Origin: Myxococcales bacterium
Lineage (GTDB): Bacteria; Myxococcota_C; UBA6777
Length of the DNA: 15,309 nucleotides
Reading direction: 5' to 3'
Assembly (NCBI GenBank): GCA_027005175.1
Contig: JALTMC010000489.1
Location: forward strand, 1-15,309
Below the pieces are notes generated by a model that ran no database searches, had not been told where the DNA came from, and saw only the letters and a list, made by a program, of their open reading frames with translations. The position numbers and the translations under genes are program-made. Shown here piece by piece: positions 1-7,758 of this stretch (position 1 is the first letter of the stretch; each line of letters begins with the position of its first letter).

Positions 1-1860
1 CGGTGCTCCATAACATACACCTTGTCGGCAGGTGTGATTGGACGAACATGAAACGGCCAAACACGGGTCATCCGAACAACCTGCGTTGCGGCACCATCGC
101 TGGTATTTGCACAGACCGTTTCCAGCGGTAACGCAGGGGTCTTTCACACACTGACCTTCCTCACAACGCTCACCTGACTGACAATTAATGCTGTCGCAGG
201 GGTCACTTTCACATACACCATTTTTACAGCGTTGCCCCTGTGGGCACGTGGTACATCGCTTCACACAGAGGCCGTCACGAGGGCGACATACTTCGTCGCT
301 GCCACATTGTTTGTTTGCGCAGGGATTGTCGGCACATTGACCTTTGAGGCAGATCTTCCCACCTGTACAGGGAGCGGCATAACAGCCCGCAGGTTTACAT
401 ACCTTCTCAATACAGACCCCTGCACCAGGACAGCCCGCATCATTTTGACAAGTTCGATCGCCTTCACATTGTCCAGCTTTGCATGCCTGTCCTGATGGAC
501 AAGAGAGGCTCTGACAAGGATCCGGAAAACAGCCACCGGGCCGACAAACTCGGCCTTGTTTGCAGCTCCCTGTCGCACAGGGGTTGGTCACACATGTCCC
601 GTTCACACAAGCCTCTCCCGCCTGGCATTGTTTGCCAGCACAAGCGTCATTCACACACTTGCCGTCCACACAGACCTCTCCTGTTTTGCAGAAAACCCCC
701 GCACAGCTACCGACACATTGCCCGGCTCGACAAAGTTGATGGTTCGGGCATGTTTTTCCAGCACAGGTATCCTTTTGACACTGACCCTCCAAACAGATCT
801 CATCCTGTTGGCAGTCCGTATTCTTTTGACAAGCAGGATTGATACATTTGCCCTTCGCGCAGAGTTGGGCACCAGGACAATCTTTATCAAACACACAACT
901 CGGTGGGGCAACACATTGTCCCTCGCGGCAGACTTGCCGTGAATCAGGACACTTTACCCCTGCACATGGATCATCGTCACAAGTCTGGCTGCGGAGCAAA
1001 CAAAGCCGACCAAACTTACAAACATTGGATGCATTGCACCGCTCACGTACACACGCTCCTTTGACACAGACAGTTCCCGCAGAACAAGTAACAGATGAGC
1101 ATGGATCGGGCTGACACACCCCATCTTGACATCGCTGATTTTTGGCACAAGAGACACTGGCGCAGGGTTTGGAACAAGCACCATCATTGCGACGACAAAA
1201 CTCACCACTTTGGCAGTTTGCGTTGGCGCAAGGATCATCGTTGCAAGCACCGGACAAACACAGCTTACCGCCGGTACAAGCCTTTTTGGTGTCATAGCAA
1301 TTGGGTGGAAAACAGCGGCCCGTTAAACAGACCTGTTGTTGGGGGCAATCGAGATCGACCTGACAGGATTTTCGTACAACACACTCTCCAGCGAGACAAC
1401 GATATTTCGTGTTGGGACATTGAATCAGGGCGCAAGGATCATCCAGGCAGCGACCTTTCACACAGAGACGACCGTGTTTACAGATCCCAGATTGACAAGG
1501 ATCTTTCACACAAATCGGCTTCTTGGGATCGCTGGCATTGCATAGCTCTCCAGCTTTGCATGGATTGGCTGCACAGGGATCTTTTTGGCAGACACCTTCC
1601 TTGCAGACATCTCCCTTTTGGCAAGTCACACTACCACAAGACTTGATGCACTTACCGTCGTTAGGGCGACAGAAAGAACCCGGCGTACAAGTTGTATTAC
1701 GACAGGGGTTATCGATGCATTTGCCTTCCAAACAAAACTTACCACTGGGGCATTTTGGACTTTGAGTGGAACAACCCGCCGGGCGACATAACAATTGACC
1801 GGCCACACAGATCAATGACGTGGGACAATCGGAGTCGATCTTGCAGCGCTGCTCCACCAA
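1..1860 (-). repeat. Cysteine-rich module array (112 Cys in 620 residues)
   Basis: Translating the minus frame gives an almost regular 17-22 residue module of the form DPC-x(4-5)-C-x(2)-G-x(2)-C-x(2)-G-x-C, for example DPCQSGICKHGRLCVKGRC. A variant 'C-x(4-5)-DCP...C..G.C' spacer recurs about every five to eight modules (near 1837, 1342, 877, 438). I counted 112 cysteines in 620 residues (18%). Similar modules occur in large secreted proteins of myxobacteria-like organisms and resemble EB/Dickkopf-type disulphide knots. No enzyme motif is seen. It is probably a rigid disulphide-bonded extracellular stalk. The array continues beyond the left edge. Confidence 0.85.
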
Positions 1861-4800
1861 GACTTGAAAGGTCTGGGTCACACAGCTTTTGGGTGTACCG
1901 TTGTCGCAAACCTCGATCACAAACTCATGTTTTTTTCCAGCGTCACCCACAGCAGGAGTCCAAGTAACCTCTCCTGTGTTTGGATCGACCTTGGCACCAA
2001 CAGGACCCTTTTTTAAGGTCCAGGTATGAGTATCACCTGGATCTGGATCGGTTACGATGGGCTTATAGGAGAGCTTTTCACCAACATAAGCCAGCACAGG
2101 TGGTGTCCCCACAACCTTCGGAGGATCATTGACATTTTTAACTGTCACCTTCCAGGCTTGTTTGTCACAAGCTCCTGCTTTGTCACAGACTTCAATTTCA
2201 AAATTAAAGCTCTTCCCCGCATCTGCACTTCCAGGTACCCAGACAACCTCTCCTGTGCTGGGATCGAGTGTGGTTCCCGATGGAGCAAATTTTAATGACC
2301 ATCGATGAGTATCACCTGGATCTGGATCTGTCGCGGTAGGCTTATAACGATAAACTTTCCCCTCAATCGCTGACTTATCTGGTGTACTCGTAATCTTCGG
2401 CGAATCATTTACATTCTTCACCGTGACTTTCCAGGTTTTTGTTGCACAGGCACCTGCTTTATCACAAACTTTTATCTCAAACTCAAAGGTCTTACCTGCA
2501 TCCGCATCTCCCGGTGTCCACGACACCTTACCTGTCTTCTTATCTATCGTTGCGCCCTTGGGAGACTTCTTAAGTGACCATGTCACTTTGTCGCCTGGAT
2601 CGGGATCTGTCACACCCGGTGCGTAGGTGTATAGCTTATCTTCGATGGCCGTTGCATCCGGTATTCCAGAGAGCTTGGGTGGATCATTGACATTTTGAAC
2701 TTTCACGGTCCACTTTTGAGTGGCACAGGCACCTGCTTTGTCACAAACCTCTATCTCAAAAACAAAGGATTGCTCCGCGTCAGCATCTCCTGGAGTCCAC
2801 GAAACATAACCGGTACTCTTACCGACGGTTGCGCTTGTGGGACCTTTTTTGAGTTGCCATGATAATGTGTCGTTGGGATCTGGATCTGTCGCGGACGGTT
2901 TGTAGCGATAGACTTTGTCTTCCACCGCTGACGCACTCGGTGTACTCGTAATCTTCGGCGGATCGTTGACATTCTTAACTTTCACCGTCCAGGTTTTCGT
3001 TGCACAGGCCCCTACTTTGTCACAGACCTTCACTTTGAAAGTAAAGGTCTTCTCCGCATCCGCATCCCCCGGTGTCCACGATATCTTGCCCGTCTTCTTA
3101 TCGATCGTCGCACCTGACGGCTTTTGTTCCAACGTCCAGGTATGAGAGTCACCTGGATCGGGGTCGGTCACGCCCGGTGCAAACGTATACGTTATATTTT
3201 CTGTTGCGGTCACTGACGGAGTTCCCGTCATTCTCGGTGGGTCATTCACATTCTTCACTGAGACTTTCCAGGTTTTGGTGTCACAGACATTCGCTTTGTC
3301 ACAAACTTTGAGCGTAAAGGTAAAGGTCTTACCGGCATCTGCATCTCCTGGAGCCCAAGAGACTTCACCAGTCCCTCCATTCACGGTCGCAACAGAGGGT
3401 CCTTTCTCCAAAGTCCAAGTATGAGAATCGCCTGGATCGGGATCTGTGACACCCGGTTTAAAGGAGTACTTTTGATCCTCTGTCGCTGAAGTGGATGGCG
3501 TTCCCGTAAGCTTCGGTGGGTCGTTGACATTGCGAACTTTCACCGTCCAGGTTTTCGTTGCACAGGCCCCTGCTTTGTCACAGACCTTCACCTTGAAAGT
3601 AAAGGACTTATTCGCATCCTTGGTTCCCGGTGTCCAAGAGATCTTGCCTGTGCTCTTATCTATCGTCGCGCCCGACGGCTTTTGTTCCAACGTCCAGGTA
3701 TGAGTGTCACCTGGATCGGGATCAGAGAGTGTGGGGGTATAGCTGTACACTTTCTTTTCAATTGCAACAGTGGGAGGATTATCTGTAAGCTTCGGTGGAT
3801 CATTCACATTCTTAACTTTCACCGTCCAGATTTTCGTTGCACAAGCCCCTGCTTTGTCACAGACCTTCACCTTAAAAGAAAAGGTCTTCTCCGCATCCGC
3901 ATCCCCCGGCGTCCACGCTATCTTGCCCGTGTTCTTATCGATTGTTGCGCCCGACGGCTTTTGTTCCAATGTCCAGGTATGAGAGTCACCTGGATCGGGG
4001 TCGGTCACGCCCGGTGCAAACGTATACATTGCATTTTCTGTTGCGGTCACTGACGGTGTTCCCGTCATTTTTGGTGGATCATTCACATTCTTAACTTTAA
4101 CGGTCCATCGTTCCCAGACACACGCGCCCCATCGGTCACACACCCGCAGCACAAAAAGAAAGCTCTTCTCGGCGTCTTTGTCTCCCGGTGTCCAGGTCAC
4201 GACTCCCGTTGCGTTCACAGAAGAGCCCCTTGGTCCAGTCGTAAGGGTCCAGGTCAGAGTGTCTCCAACGTCTGGATCTGTCGCTTTGGCAGGATAGCGA
4301 TACCGTTGATTCTCTGTCGCGACTGTAGGTGCTGTCGATGTAAATTTGGGAGGGCGATTGATGTTGCGCACTGTAATTCGCGTGGTCAGCGTGGCACTTA
4401 AATTGCCTGTATCCGTAACGCGAAATGTCACAGTATAACCTCCCGCCTGATTGAAGTTGGGGGTCCAAGAGAATGTCCGACGGTTTCCACTGCCTGTCAC
4501 ACGAGCCCCACTGGGAAGCCCTGAGATCGTCCAACGCAAGGTGTCACCGGAGTCAGGGTCGGAAGCACTCACAGAAAAGCGCAACAGCTTATTTTCATCG
4601 ATGGTCTGGGACGTTGGTCCTGAGATAGAGGGGGTTCGATTGACATTGTACACAATGACTCGTACCGTTTTTCGGGTCGTTCGATTGGGAGAGCCATTGT
4701 CAGTTACAGCAAAGGTTAAGTTGTAGGTTCCAGCCTGGTTGTAGTTGGGTGTCCAGGAAAATGTCCGACTGTTTCCGCTACCCGTCACACGAGCCCCGGA

Positions 4801-5496
4801 GGGCAAAGAGGGAATCGTCCATCGCAGCGAATGACCATCGGGATCAGAGGCACGGAGAGAGAAGCGGACAGGCCTATTTTCGTAAACAGTCACAGTGGAT
4901 GGACCTGATATCGTTGGCGCACGGTTGGTCTTGGGAGTACCATCAATCCGAGCATCAAAGGCTGCCGACCCTCCGCGATCGACCACGTGAAAGGCAACGA
5001 TATTCACACCTTTCACAACAATGGAGTTGGGCACATTGAAGTTAAAACTGTTGTAGGTAGGACATCCTTCATGGCGTCGATAGCCTGTGATCAGGGTTCC
5101 ATTGAAGTAAATCGCCCGGATGTCATTATCGATCAAAACACGAATAACAAGGCTCGTTCCACCGTTGGGAAGATTCACACGAGTGCGAACCAGGAGTTCG
5201 GTATTGAGGTTCCAACGTGTGCGAATGGGAATACCACAACCTGGCGTGCCATAAGCAGCCTGACCCGAAGCCCAGTAGCGATCATTGTAGGTTCGACTGG
5301 TCCAACCCGATGGCCCTGCCCCACCACGACGAATCTGGCGGTATTTGTGTCTACTATTGTAATTGACCAAAATAGCAGCTTCGGCAGACGAGGTGAGCCA
5401 CTCTCCACAGCCCAGCGTTCCTAGCAACAAGAAAGAAAACAAAACAACAGATCGGCGCCATGGCCAAAAGTGAAGACTTTGCGTTTGAAGGGTCAT
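1..5496 (-). CDS. Giant secreted Ig/cadherin-repeat and cysteine-rich protein (3' end beyond the left edge)
   Basis: Reading the minus strand from the ATG at 5496, the frame stays open to base 1 (1832 codons, no stop), so the C-terminus lies outside the window. GGAG at 5504-5507, 7-8 nt upstream, supports this start. Residues 1-40 form an export signal (hydrophobic VVLFSFLLLGTLG) with a possible signal peptidase I site after SSAEA. The Cys in GTLGC lacks a good lipobox but leaves lipidation possible. Residues about 41-188 resemble a galactose-binding-like beta-sandwich (IYFNGTLI, NIVAFHVVDRGGSAAFDARI). Residues about 190-1212 hold 11 Ig/cadherin-like repeats joined by NVNDPPK linkers and carrying DPDPGD. 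Residues about 1213-1832 are a Cys-rich array. By family logic it is an extracellular adhesin or surface-stalk protein; the ligand is unknown. It is divergent from the exported protein at 5869. Architecture is certain, role is inferred. Confidence 0.93.
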   Translation of the reverse strand, partial: MTLQTQSLHFWPWRRSVVLFSFLLLGTLGCGEWLTSSAEAAILVNYNSRHKYRQIRRGGAGPSGWTSRTYNDRYWASGQAAYGTPGCGIPIRTRWNLNTELLVRTRVNLPNGGTSLVIRVLIDNDIRAIYFNGTLITGYRRHEGCPTYNSFNFNVPNSIVVKGVNIVAFHVVDRGGSAAFDARIDGTPKTNRAPTISGPSTVTVYENRPVRFSLRASDPDGHSLRWTIPSLPSGARVTGSGNSRTFSWTPNYNQAGTYNLTFAVTDNGSPNRTTRKTVRVIVYNVNRTPSISGPTSQTIDENKLLRFSVSASDPDSGDTLRWTISGLPSGARVTGSGNRRTFSWTPNFNQAGGYTVTFRVTDTGNLSATLTTRITVRNINRPPKFTSTAPTVATENQRYRYPAKATDPDVGDTLTWTLTTGPRGSSVNATGVVTWTPGDKDAEKSFLFVLRVCDRWGACVWERWTVKVKNVNDPPKMTGTPSVTATENAMYTFAPGVTDPDPGDSHTWTLEQKPSGATIDKNTGKIAWTPGDADAEKTFSFKVKVCDKAGACATKIWTVKVKNVNDPPKLTDNPPTVAIEKKVYSYTPTLSDPDPGDTHTWTLEQKPSGATIDKSTGKISWTPGTKDANKSFTFKVKVCDKAGACATKTWTVKVRNVNDPPKLTGTPSTSATEDQKYSFKPGVTDPDPGDSHTWTLEKGPSVATVNGGTGEVSWAPGDADAGKTFTFTLKVCDKANVCDTKTWKVSVKNVNDPPRMTGTPSVTATENITYTFAPGVTDPDPGDSHTWTLEQKPSGATIDKKTGKISWTPGDADAEKTFTFKVKVCDKVGACATKTWTVKVKNVNDPPKITSTPSASAVEDKVYRYKPSATDPDPNDTLSWQLKKGPTSATVGKSTGYVSWTPGDADAEQSFVFEIEVCDKAGACATQKWTVKVQNVNDPPKLSGIPDATAIEDKLYTYAPGVTDPDPGDKVTWSLKKSPKGATIDKKTGKVSWTPGDADAGKTFEFEIKVCDKAGACATKTWKVTVKNVNDSPKITSTPDKSAIEGKVYRYKPTATDPDPGDTHRWSLKFAPSGTTLDPSTGEVVWVPGSADAGKSFNFEIEVCDKAGACDKQAWKVTVKNVNDPPKVVGTPPVLAYVGEKLSYKPIVTDPDPGDTHTWTLKKGPVGAKVDPNTGEVTWTPAVGDAGKKHEFVIEVCDNGTPKSCVTQTFQVLVEQRCKIDSDCPTSLICVAGQLLCRPAGCSTQSPKCPSGKFCLEGKCIDNPCRNTTCTPGSFCRPNDGKCIKSCGSVTCQKGDVCKEGVCQKDPCAANPCKAGELCNASDPKKPICVKDPCQSGICKHGRLCVKGRCLDDPCALIQCPNTKYRCLAGECVVRKSCQVDLDCPQQQVCLTGRCFPPNCYDTKKACTGGKLCLSGACNDDPCANANCQSGEFCRRNDGACSKPCASVSCAKNQRCQDGVCQPDPCSSVTCSAGTVCVKGACVRERCNASNVCKFGRLCLLRSQTCDDDPCAGVKCPDSRQVCREGQCVAPPSCVFDKDCPGAQLCAKGKCINPACQKNTDCQQDEICLEGQCQKDTCAGKTCPNHQLCRAGQCVGSCAGVFCKTGEVCVDGKCVNDACAGKQCQAGEACVNGTCVTNPCATGSCKQGRVCRPGGCFPDPCQSLSCPSGQACKAGQCEGDRTCQNDAGCPGAGVCIEKVCKPAGCYAAPCTGGKICLKGQCADNPCANKQCGSDEVCRPRDGLCVKRCTTCPQGQRCKNGVCESDPCDSINCQSGERCEEGQCVKDPCVTAGNGLCKYQRWCRNAGCSDDPCLAVSCSSNHTCRQGVCYGAP
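1861..4938 (-). repeat. 11 tandem Ig/cadherin-like domain repeats in the giant protein
   Basis: Repeat starts are marked by the linkers NRAPTISG, NVNRTPSISG, NINRPPKFTS, then NVNDPPK or close variants, near 4925, 4650, 4362, 4092, 3807, 3522, 3252, 2976, 2691, 2415 and 2133. A typical unit runs NVNDPPK-TGTPS..A.E...Y.Y.P..TDPDPGDTHTW.L...P.GA..D..TG..SWTPGDADA.K.F.F...VCDKAGAC....W.VKVK. The first two repeats lack the VCDKAGAC cysteine pair; repeats 3 to 11 carry two cysteines at this site (most read CDKAGAC), so one disulphide per domain is plausible. NVNDPP and DPDPGD recall cadherin/dystroglycan-type (CADG, He_PIG) calcium-binding motifs. Calcium binding itself is inferred. Confidence 0.88.
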
Positions 5497-5624
5497 GTCG
5501 GATTCTCCATGTTGTCAAAACAAAAGTAAAAACTTTCGGTTTCGTCACGTCCATCCCTATAAAAGCACAAAAAGAGAGATGAGACCATATCCGATGACAG
5601 ATCGTCTTTTTAAAGACCACGAGA

Positions 5625-5734
5625 TTCTCTATGATCGACCAAGCCAAACTTCTGGATCACCAAGAGTTTCTTCTTTTCTTGCCTGTTTTTCCAGGGTTCT
5701 CTATGATCGGCCAAGCCAAACTTCTGGATCACCA
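5625..5734. repeat. 38-bp direct repeat, two copies, 72-bp period
   Basis: Copies at 5625-5662 and 5697-5734 differ at one base (GATCGACC versus GATCGGCC). Both begin TTCTCTATGATCG and end CTTCTGGATCACCA. They sit in the middle of the divergent intergenic region. The 72-bp spacing is a multiple of 3, so short ORFs on either strand show the same peptide twice (for example VIQKFGL on the minus strand), which can look like coding. Possible roles are paired operator sites for the divergent genes or members of a genomic repeat family. Confidence 0.85.
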
Positions 5735-5858
5735 TAAACCTGAAGAAAAATAGGGGTTCCCAGCATTTCCAGATTCTTTGTCTTAAAATTGTCCTATTTT
5801 CAGACACCAAGTTGTATTAGTGTTACCAGGCTACAAGTCATGCTGGATGTTGTTTCAT

Positions 5859-5863
5859 GGAGG
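5859..5863 (+). promoter_or_regulatory. Ribosome-binding site selecting ATG 5869
   Basis: GGAGG followed by a 5-nt spacer to the ATG at 5869. The site overlaps the upstream in-frame ATG at 5857, which itself has no such site, so it decides the start and shortens the protein by four residues. Confidence 0.7.
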
Positions 5864-5868
5864 TTGTG

Positions 5869-7422
5869 ATGTTTCAAGGAAAAAAGGGCTATTCTTTTTC
5901 CATTGGTTGTTTGAGTTTGTTGTGGATGTTGAGTGCAACAACAAGTTGGGCACAACATTCCAATCCTTCTCTCAAGTGGGCCTGGAAGATGAAGGGCAAG
6001 CAGCTTCAGATTCATGTATCGCCTGCACCCAAAGGAACAACCTCGTTGCTGGGATTGCTCAAGCTTCCCATGAAACCAGCACAGGTTGTGCGGTGGGGTC
6101 ACTATCTCTACCTGGCTGCTCGTCGAGCGGGATTGTTGGTTGTGTCTGTCCATGACCCCACAAAGCCACAGATCGTAGGACAACAAGCCCGTGGACACGA
6201 CGTTATCGGACTGCGTTTGGAAGGAACACTGTTGGTTCTGGAGATCGCACACTACAAGTTTAAAGTCTTGAGTTTGAGCCAACCGGGAAAGCCCACAGCT
6301 TTGTTATCTCGGGGCGTACCATCTCCTGGCATTCTTGCCAGTCCTAAAACGGGAAGGCCTTCTCAACCCATTGTAGCGATTCGGCCCAAAGTCGCCAAAC
6401 AACCCCCCCCCGCTCAAGCCAAGACAAGGAGTTCAAACCGTGATGACAGCAGAGACTCCCGCCTCAACCTGAAAGGTGCGATCATTCTTCGAGTACGTGC
6501 GGGATTTGTGCTGATCAACAAAGGATCAAAGCACGGCTTACAAGTCGGCGATCGAATCGCGATTCGTGACCACAGACCTGTACTCAAGTATGACCCAAGG
6601 GTTGATCGAGAAGTAAAAACACCCAGCCGTCGGATCACAGCGGTGATTGTGTTGAACAAGGTCTACCCCAACAAAGCCTCCGGTCGGCTGGGTCGTGGTG
6701 ATAGTGCTCACCCCCAAGACTATGTAGAAGCCACAGACAGACGCCTAACGCATCGCCTGTTCTTCCCGGAACGAGTTGGCGGATACTGGCGTTTCGAAAC
6801 CAGCCTCTCTCCGATTCTAGGCATCACCTCCAGCCAGGCTTCCTTTGGTCTGATCTCCTTCCTCACCATGAGCTACGCTTTTGAAGCCCCTTTCCGCATC
6901 TCTGTTGGGATCAACCCCTTCACCGCTGTTGTTGGTCCTTTTTCACCAGCAGCTTCCGGTAACTTTCTCCTACAAATAGGCTATGACACAAGTTATATTG
7001 AACTCATGCTAGGTATCGGTTATCAGGCGGTTACCGGCGGCCGCAGCGGAGTGGTCTTTATGCAAGGGATTCGACTGGGAGCCACCGATGGCCTACACCT
7101 TCGATTCCATAGCCAGCTTGTTCTTGTCCCCATTGTTGCCGGAAGCTCCCAACTCCGCTTCCTCGTCGGTGCCATGTACGGAGATATCAACATCCCCTTG
7201 TCTTCACGTGTCACTCTGTTCTTCGAAGGGGGCGGTGGCAGCGTCGATTGGTTCCATGCACAAGCCGGTGTTCGCACCTACCTCTGGGGACGTGGTGGAG
7301 GAAATACTCTTATCCTCTCTGGAGGCGCTGGAGCAGCAGGTGTCTCCCCCTTCACCACCGACATCCAACGCAGCCAAGCTGTCGGCCCCATGGTGTCTAT
7401 CGCCATCGACTGGCGGTTCTAA
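5869..7422 (+). CDS. Exported LVIVD/SH3-like protein with beta-barrel-like C-terminus
   Basis: The start is set at ATG 5869 because GGAGG at 5859-5863 lies 5 nt upstream; the ATG at 5857 would overlap that site. The protein is 517 residues. Residues 1-28 form a signal peptide with cleavage after SWA. Residues about 74-150 resemble an LVIVD-type propeller repeat (HYLYLA...GLLVVSVHDPTKPQIVG). Residues 160-200 are a Pro/Lys/Arg/Ser linker. Residues about 203-290 resemble an SH3-like fold (FVLINKGSKHGLQVGDRIAI). From about 305 on there are alternating hydrophobic strands rich in Gly and aromatics, ending DWRF, the terminal Phe typical of outer-membrane beta-barrels. It is probably in the outer membrane with an exposed or periplasmic N-part. 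It is divergent from the giant surface protein and may help display it (inference). A run of nine C at 6403-6411 lies in frame in the linker. Family assignment is tentative. Confidence 0.85.
   Translation: MFQGKKGYSFSIGCLSLLWMLSATTSWAQHSNPSLKWAWKMKGKQLQIHVSPAPKGTTSLLGLLKLPMKPAQVVRWGHYLYLAARRAGLLVVSVHDPTKPQIVGQQARGHDVIGLRLEGTLLVLEIAHYKFKVLSLSQPGKPTALLSRGVPSPGILASPKTGRPSQPIVAIRPKVAKQPPPAQAKTRSSNRDDSRDSRLNLKGAIILRVRAGFVLINKGSKHGLQVGDRIAIRDHRPVLKYDPRVDREVKTPSRRITAVIVLNKVYPNKASGRLGRGDSAHPQDYVEATDRRLTHRLFFPERVGGYWRFETSLSPILGITSSQASFGLISFLTMSYAFEAPFRISVGINPFTAVVGPFSPAASGNFLLQIGYDTSYIELMLGIGYQAVTGGRSGVVFMQGIRLGATDGLHLRFHSQLVLVPIVAGSSQLRFLVGAMYGDINIPLSSRVTLFFEGGGGSVDWFHAQAGVRTYLWGRGGGNTLILSGGAGAAGVSPFTTDIQRSQAVGPMVSIAIDWRF
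6403..6411 (+). repeat. Homopolymer tract of nine C inside a coding region
   Basis: Nine consecutive C encode the end of KQPPPA in the linker of the exported protein (about residues 179-182). A gain or loss of one base would shift the frame before the beta-barrel-like part, so this is a candidate slipped-strand switch. It may also simply encode a proline linker. Confidence 0.8.
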
Positions 7423-7483
7423 GTACAATGCTACCGCTATCCAACGCAGCCAAGCTGTCGGCCCCATGGTGTCTATCGCCATC
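7363..7483 (+). repeat. Exact 45-bp duplication of the gene's 3' end (76-bp period)
   Basis: Copy 1 at 7363-7407 encodes IQRSQAVGPMVSIAI, the penultimate strand of the exported protein. Copy 2 at 7439-7483 is identical but lies after the stop codon and in a shifted frame, so it does not extend the protein. The perfect identity of a non-coding copy suggests a recent event. Confidence 0.93.
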
Positions 7484-7758
7484 CTACCAATCCGCAAATA
7501 CAGCAAAAGTCACTTTATTTCGCTTTTTTATGACCAACGTTCCTACGTTTTGCTTTACTTCCTTGCTCCATCTCACTACAAATCAAGTCTGTGGCTCGAA
7601 GTACAATGTTTGACCCGCAGTATCAAGATCTGTCACAGTCAAGATCTGTCACAGTCACCGAATGTATCCCTATCAACTGGCGATTCGGAGTAAAGCAACC
7701 ACACGGAGGAGAATCTACGGCGGTTCGGAGAAAAACAACCACACTGAGGAGAAGAGAG
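7423..7758 (+). repeat. Non-coding mosaic of degenerate copies of the upstream gene's 3' end
   Basis: The 336 bp between the exported protein and the lipoprotein hold several overlapping duplications. Besides the 45-bp copy at 7439-7483, AAGTACAATG recurs at 7421 and 7600. TCAAGATCTGTCACAG is tandem at 7623-7638 and 7639-7654. The stretch around 7664-7700 aligns with the terminal coding stretch and stop region of the upstream gene (ACTGGCGATTCGGAGTA versus ACTGGCGGTTCTAAGTA). Imperfect 37-bp copies lie at 7681-7717 and 7721-7757. A longer open frame from about 7591 runs into the lipoprotein, but the ribosome-binding site favours the later start. Confidence 0.7.
7681..7757 (+). repeat. Imperfect 37-bp tandem repeat carrying the lipoprotein's ribosome-binding site
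   Basis: Copies at 7681-7717 and 7721-7757 (40-bp period) share CGGTTCGGAG-type starts, ACAACCACAC-like centres and a purine-rich GAGGAG end. The second copy supplies GAGGAG 7 nt before the lipoprotein ATG at 7759. The first has an equivalent GGAGGAG with no start codon at the right distance. Confidence 0.7.

Larger units (their letters stand above)
5511..5868. other. Divergent intergenic region between the two exported-protein genes
   Basis: These 358 bp separate the start of the giant gene (minus) from that of the exported beta-barrel-like protein (plus), so promoters for both should lie here. I see no convincing -35/-10 pair on either strand. TTGTCC near 5789 with TTGTAT 17 nt later is only a weak candidate for the plus gene. 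The clear structure is a 38-bp direct repeat at 5625-5662 and 5697-5734. Short ORFs cross the region on both strands but have no ribosome-binding site or recognisable product. Confidence 0.6.

Noticed and set aside
1095-1646. 183-codon plus-strand open frame and other plus-strand frames within 232-1800
   Set aside because: They mirror the Cys-rich minus-strand gene: the opposite strand is full of ACA/GCA triplets (complement of Cys codons), which lowers stop frequency. No ribosome-binding site or family resemblance.
5493-5510. Five-codon ORF (MENPT) whose stop overlaps the giant gene's ATG as ATGA
   Set aside because: Its ATG overlaps the GGAG ribosome-binding site of the giant gene and it has none of its own; probably coincidence.
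5495-5810. Short ORFs on both strands showing a repeated 12-residue peptide
   Set aside because: The peptide repetition follows from the 38-bp DNA repeat having a 72-bp period divisible by three; there is no ribosome-binding site and one ORF overlaps the giant gene's start.
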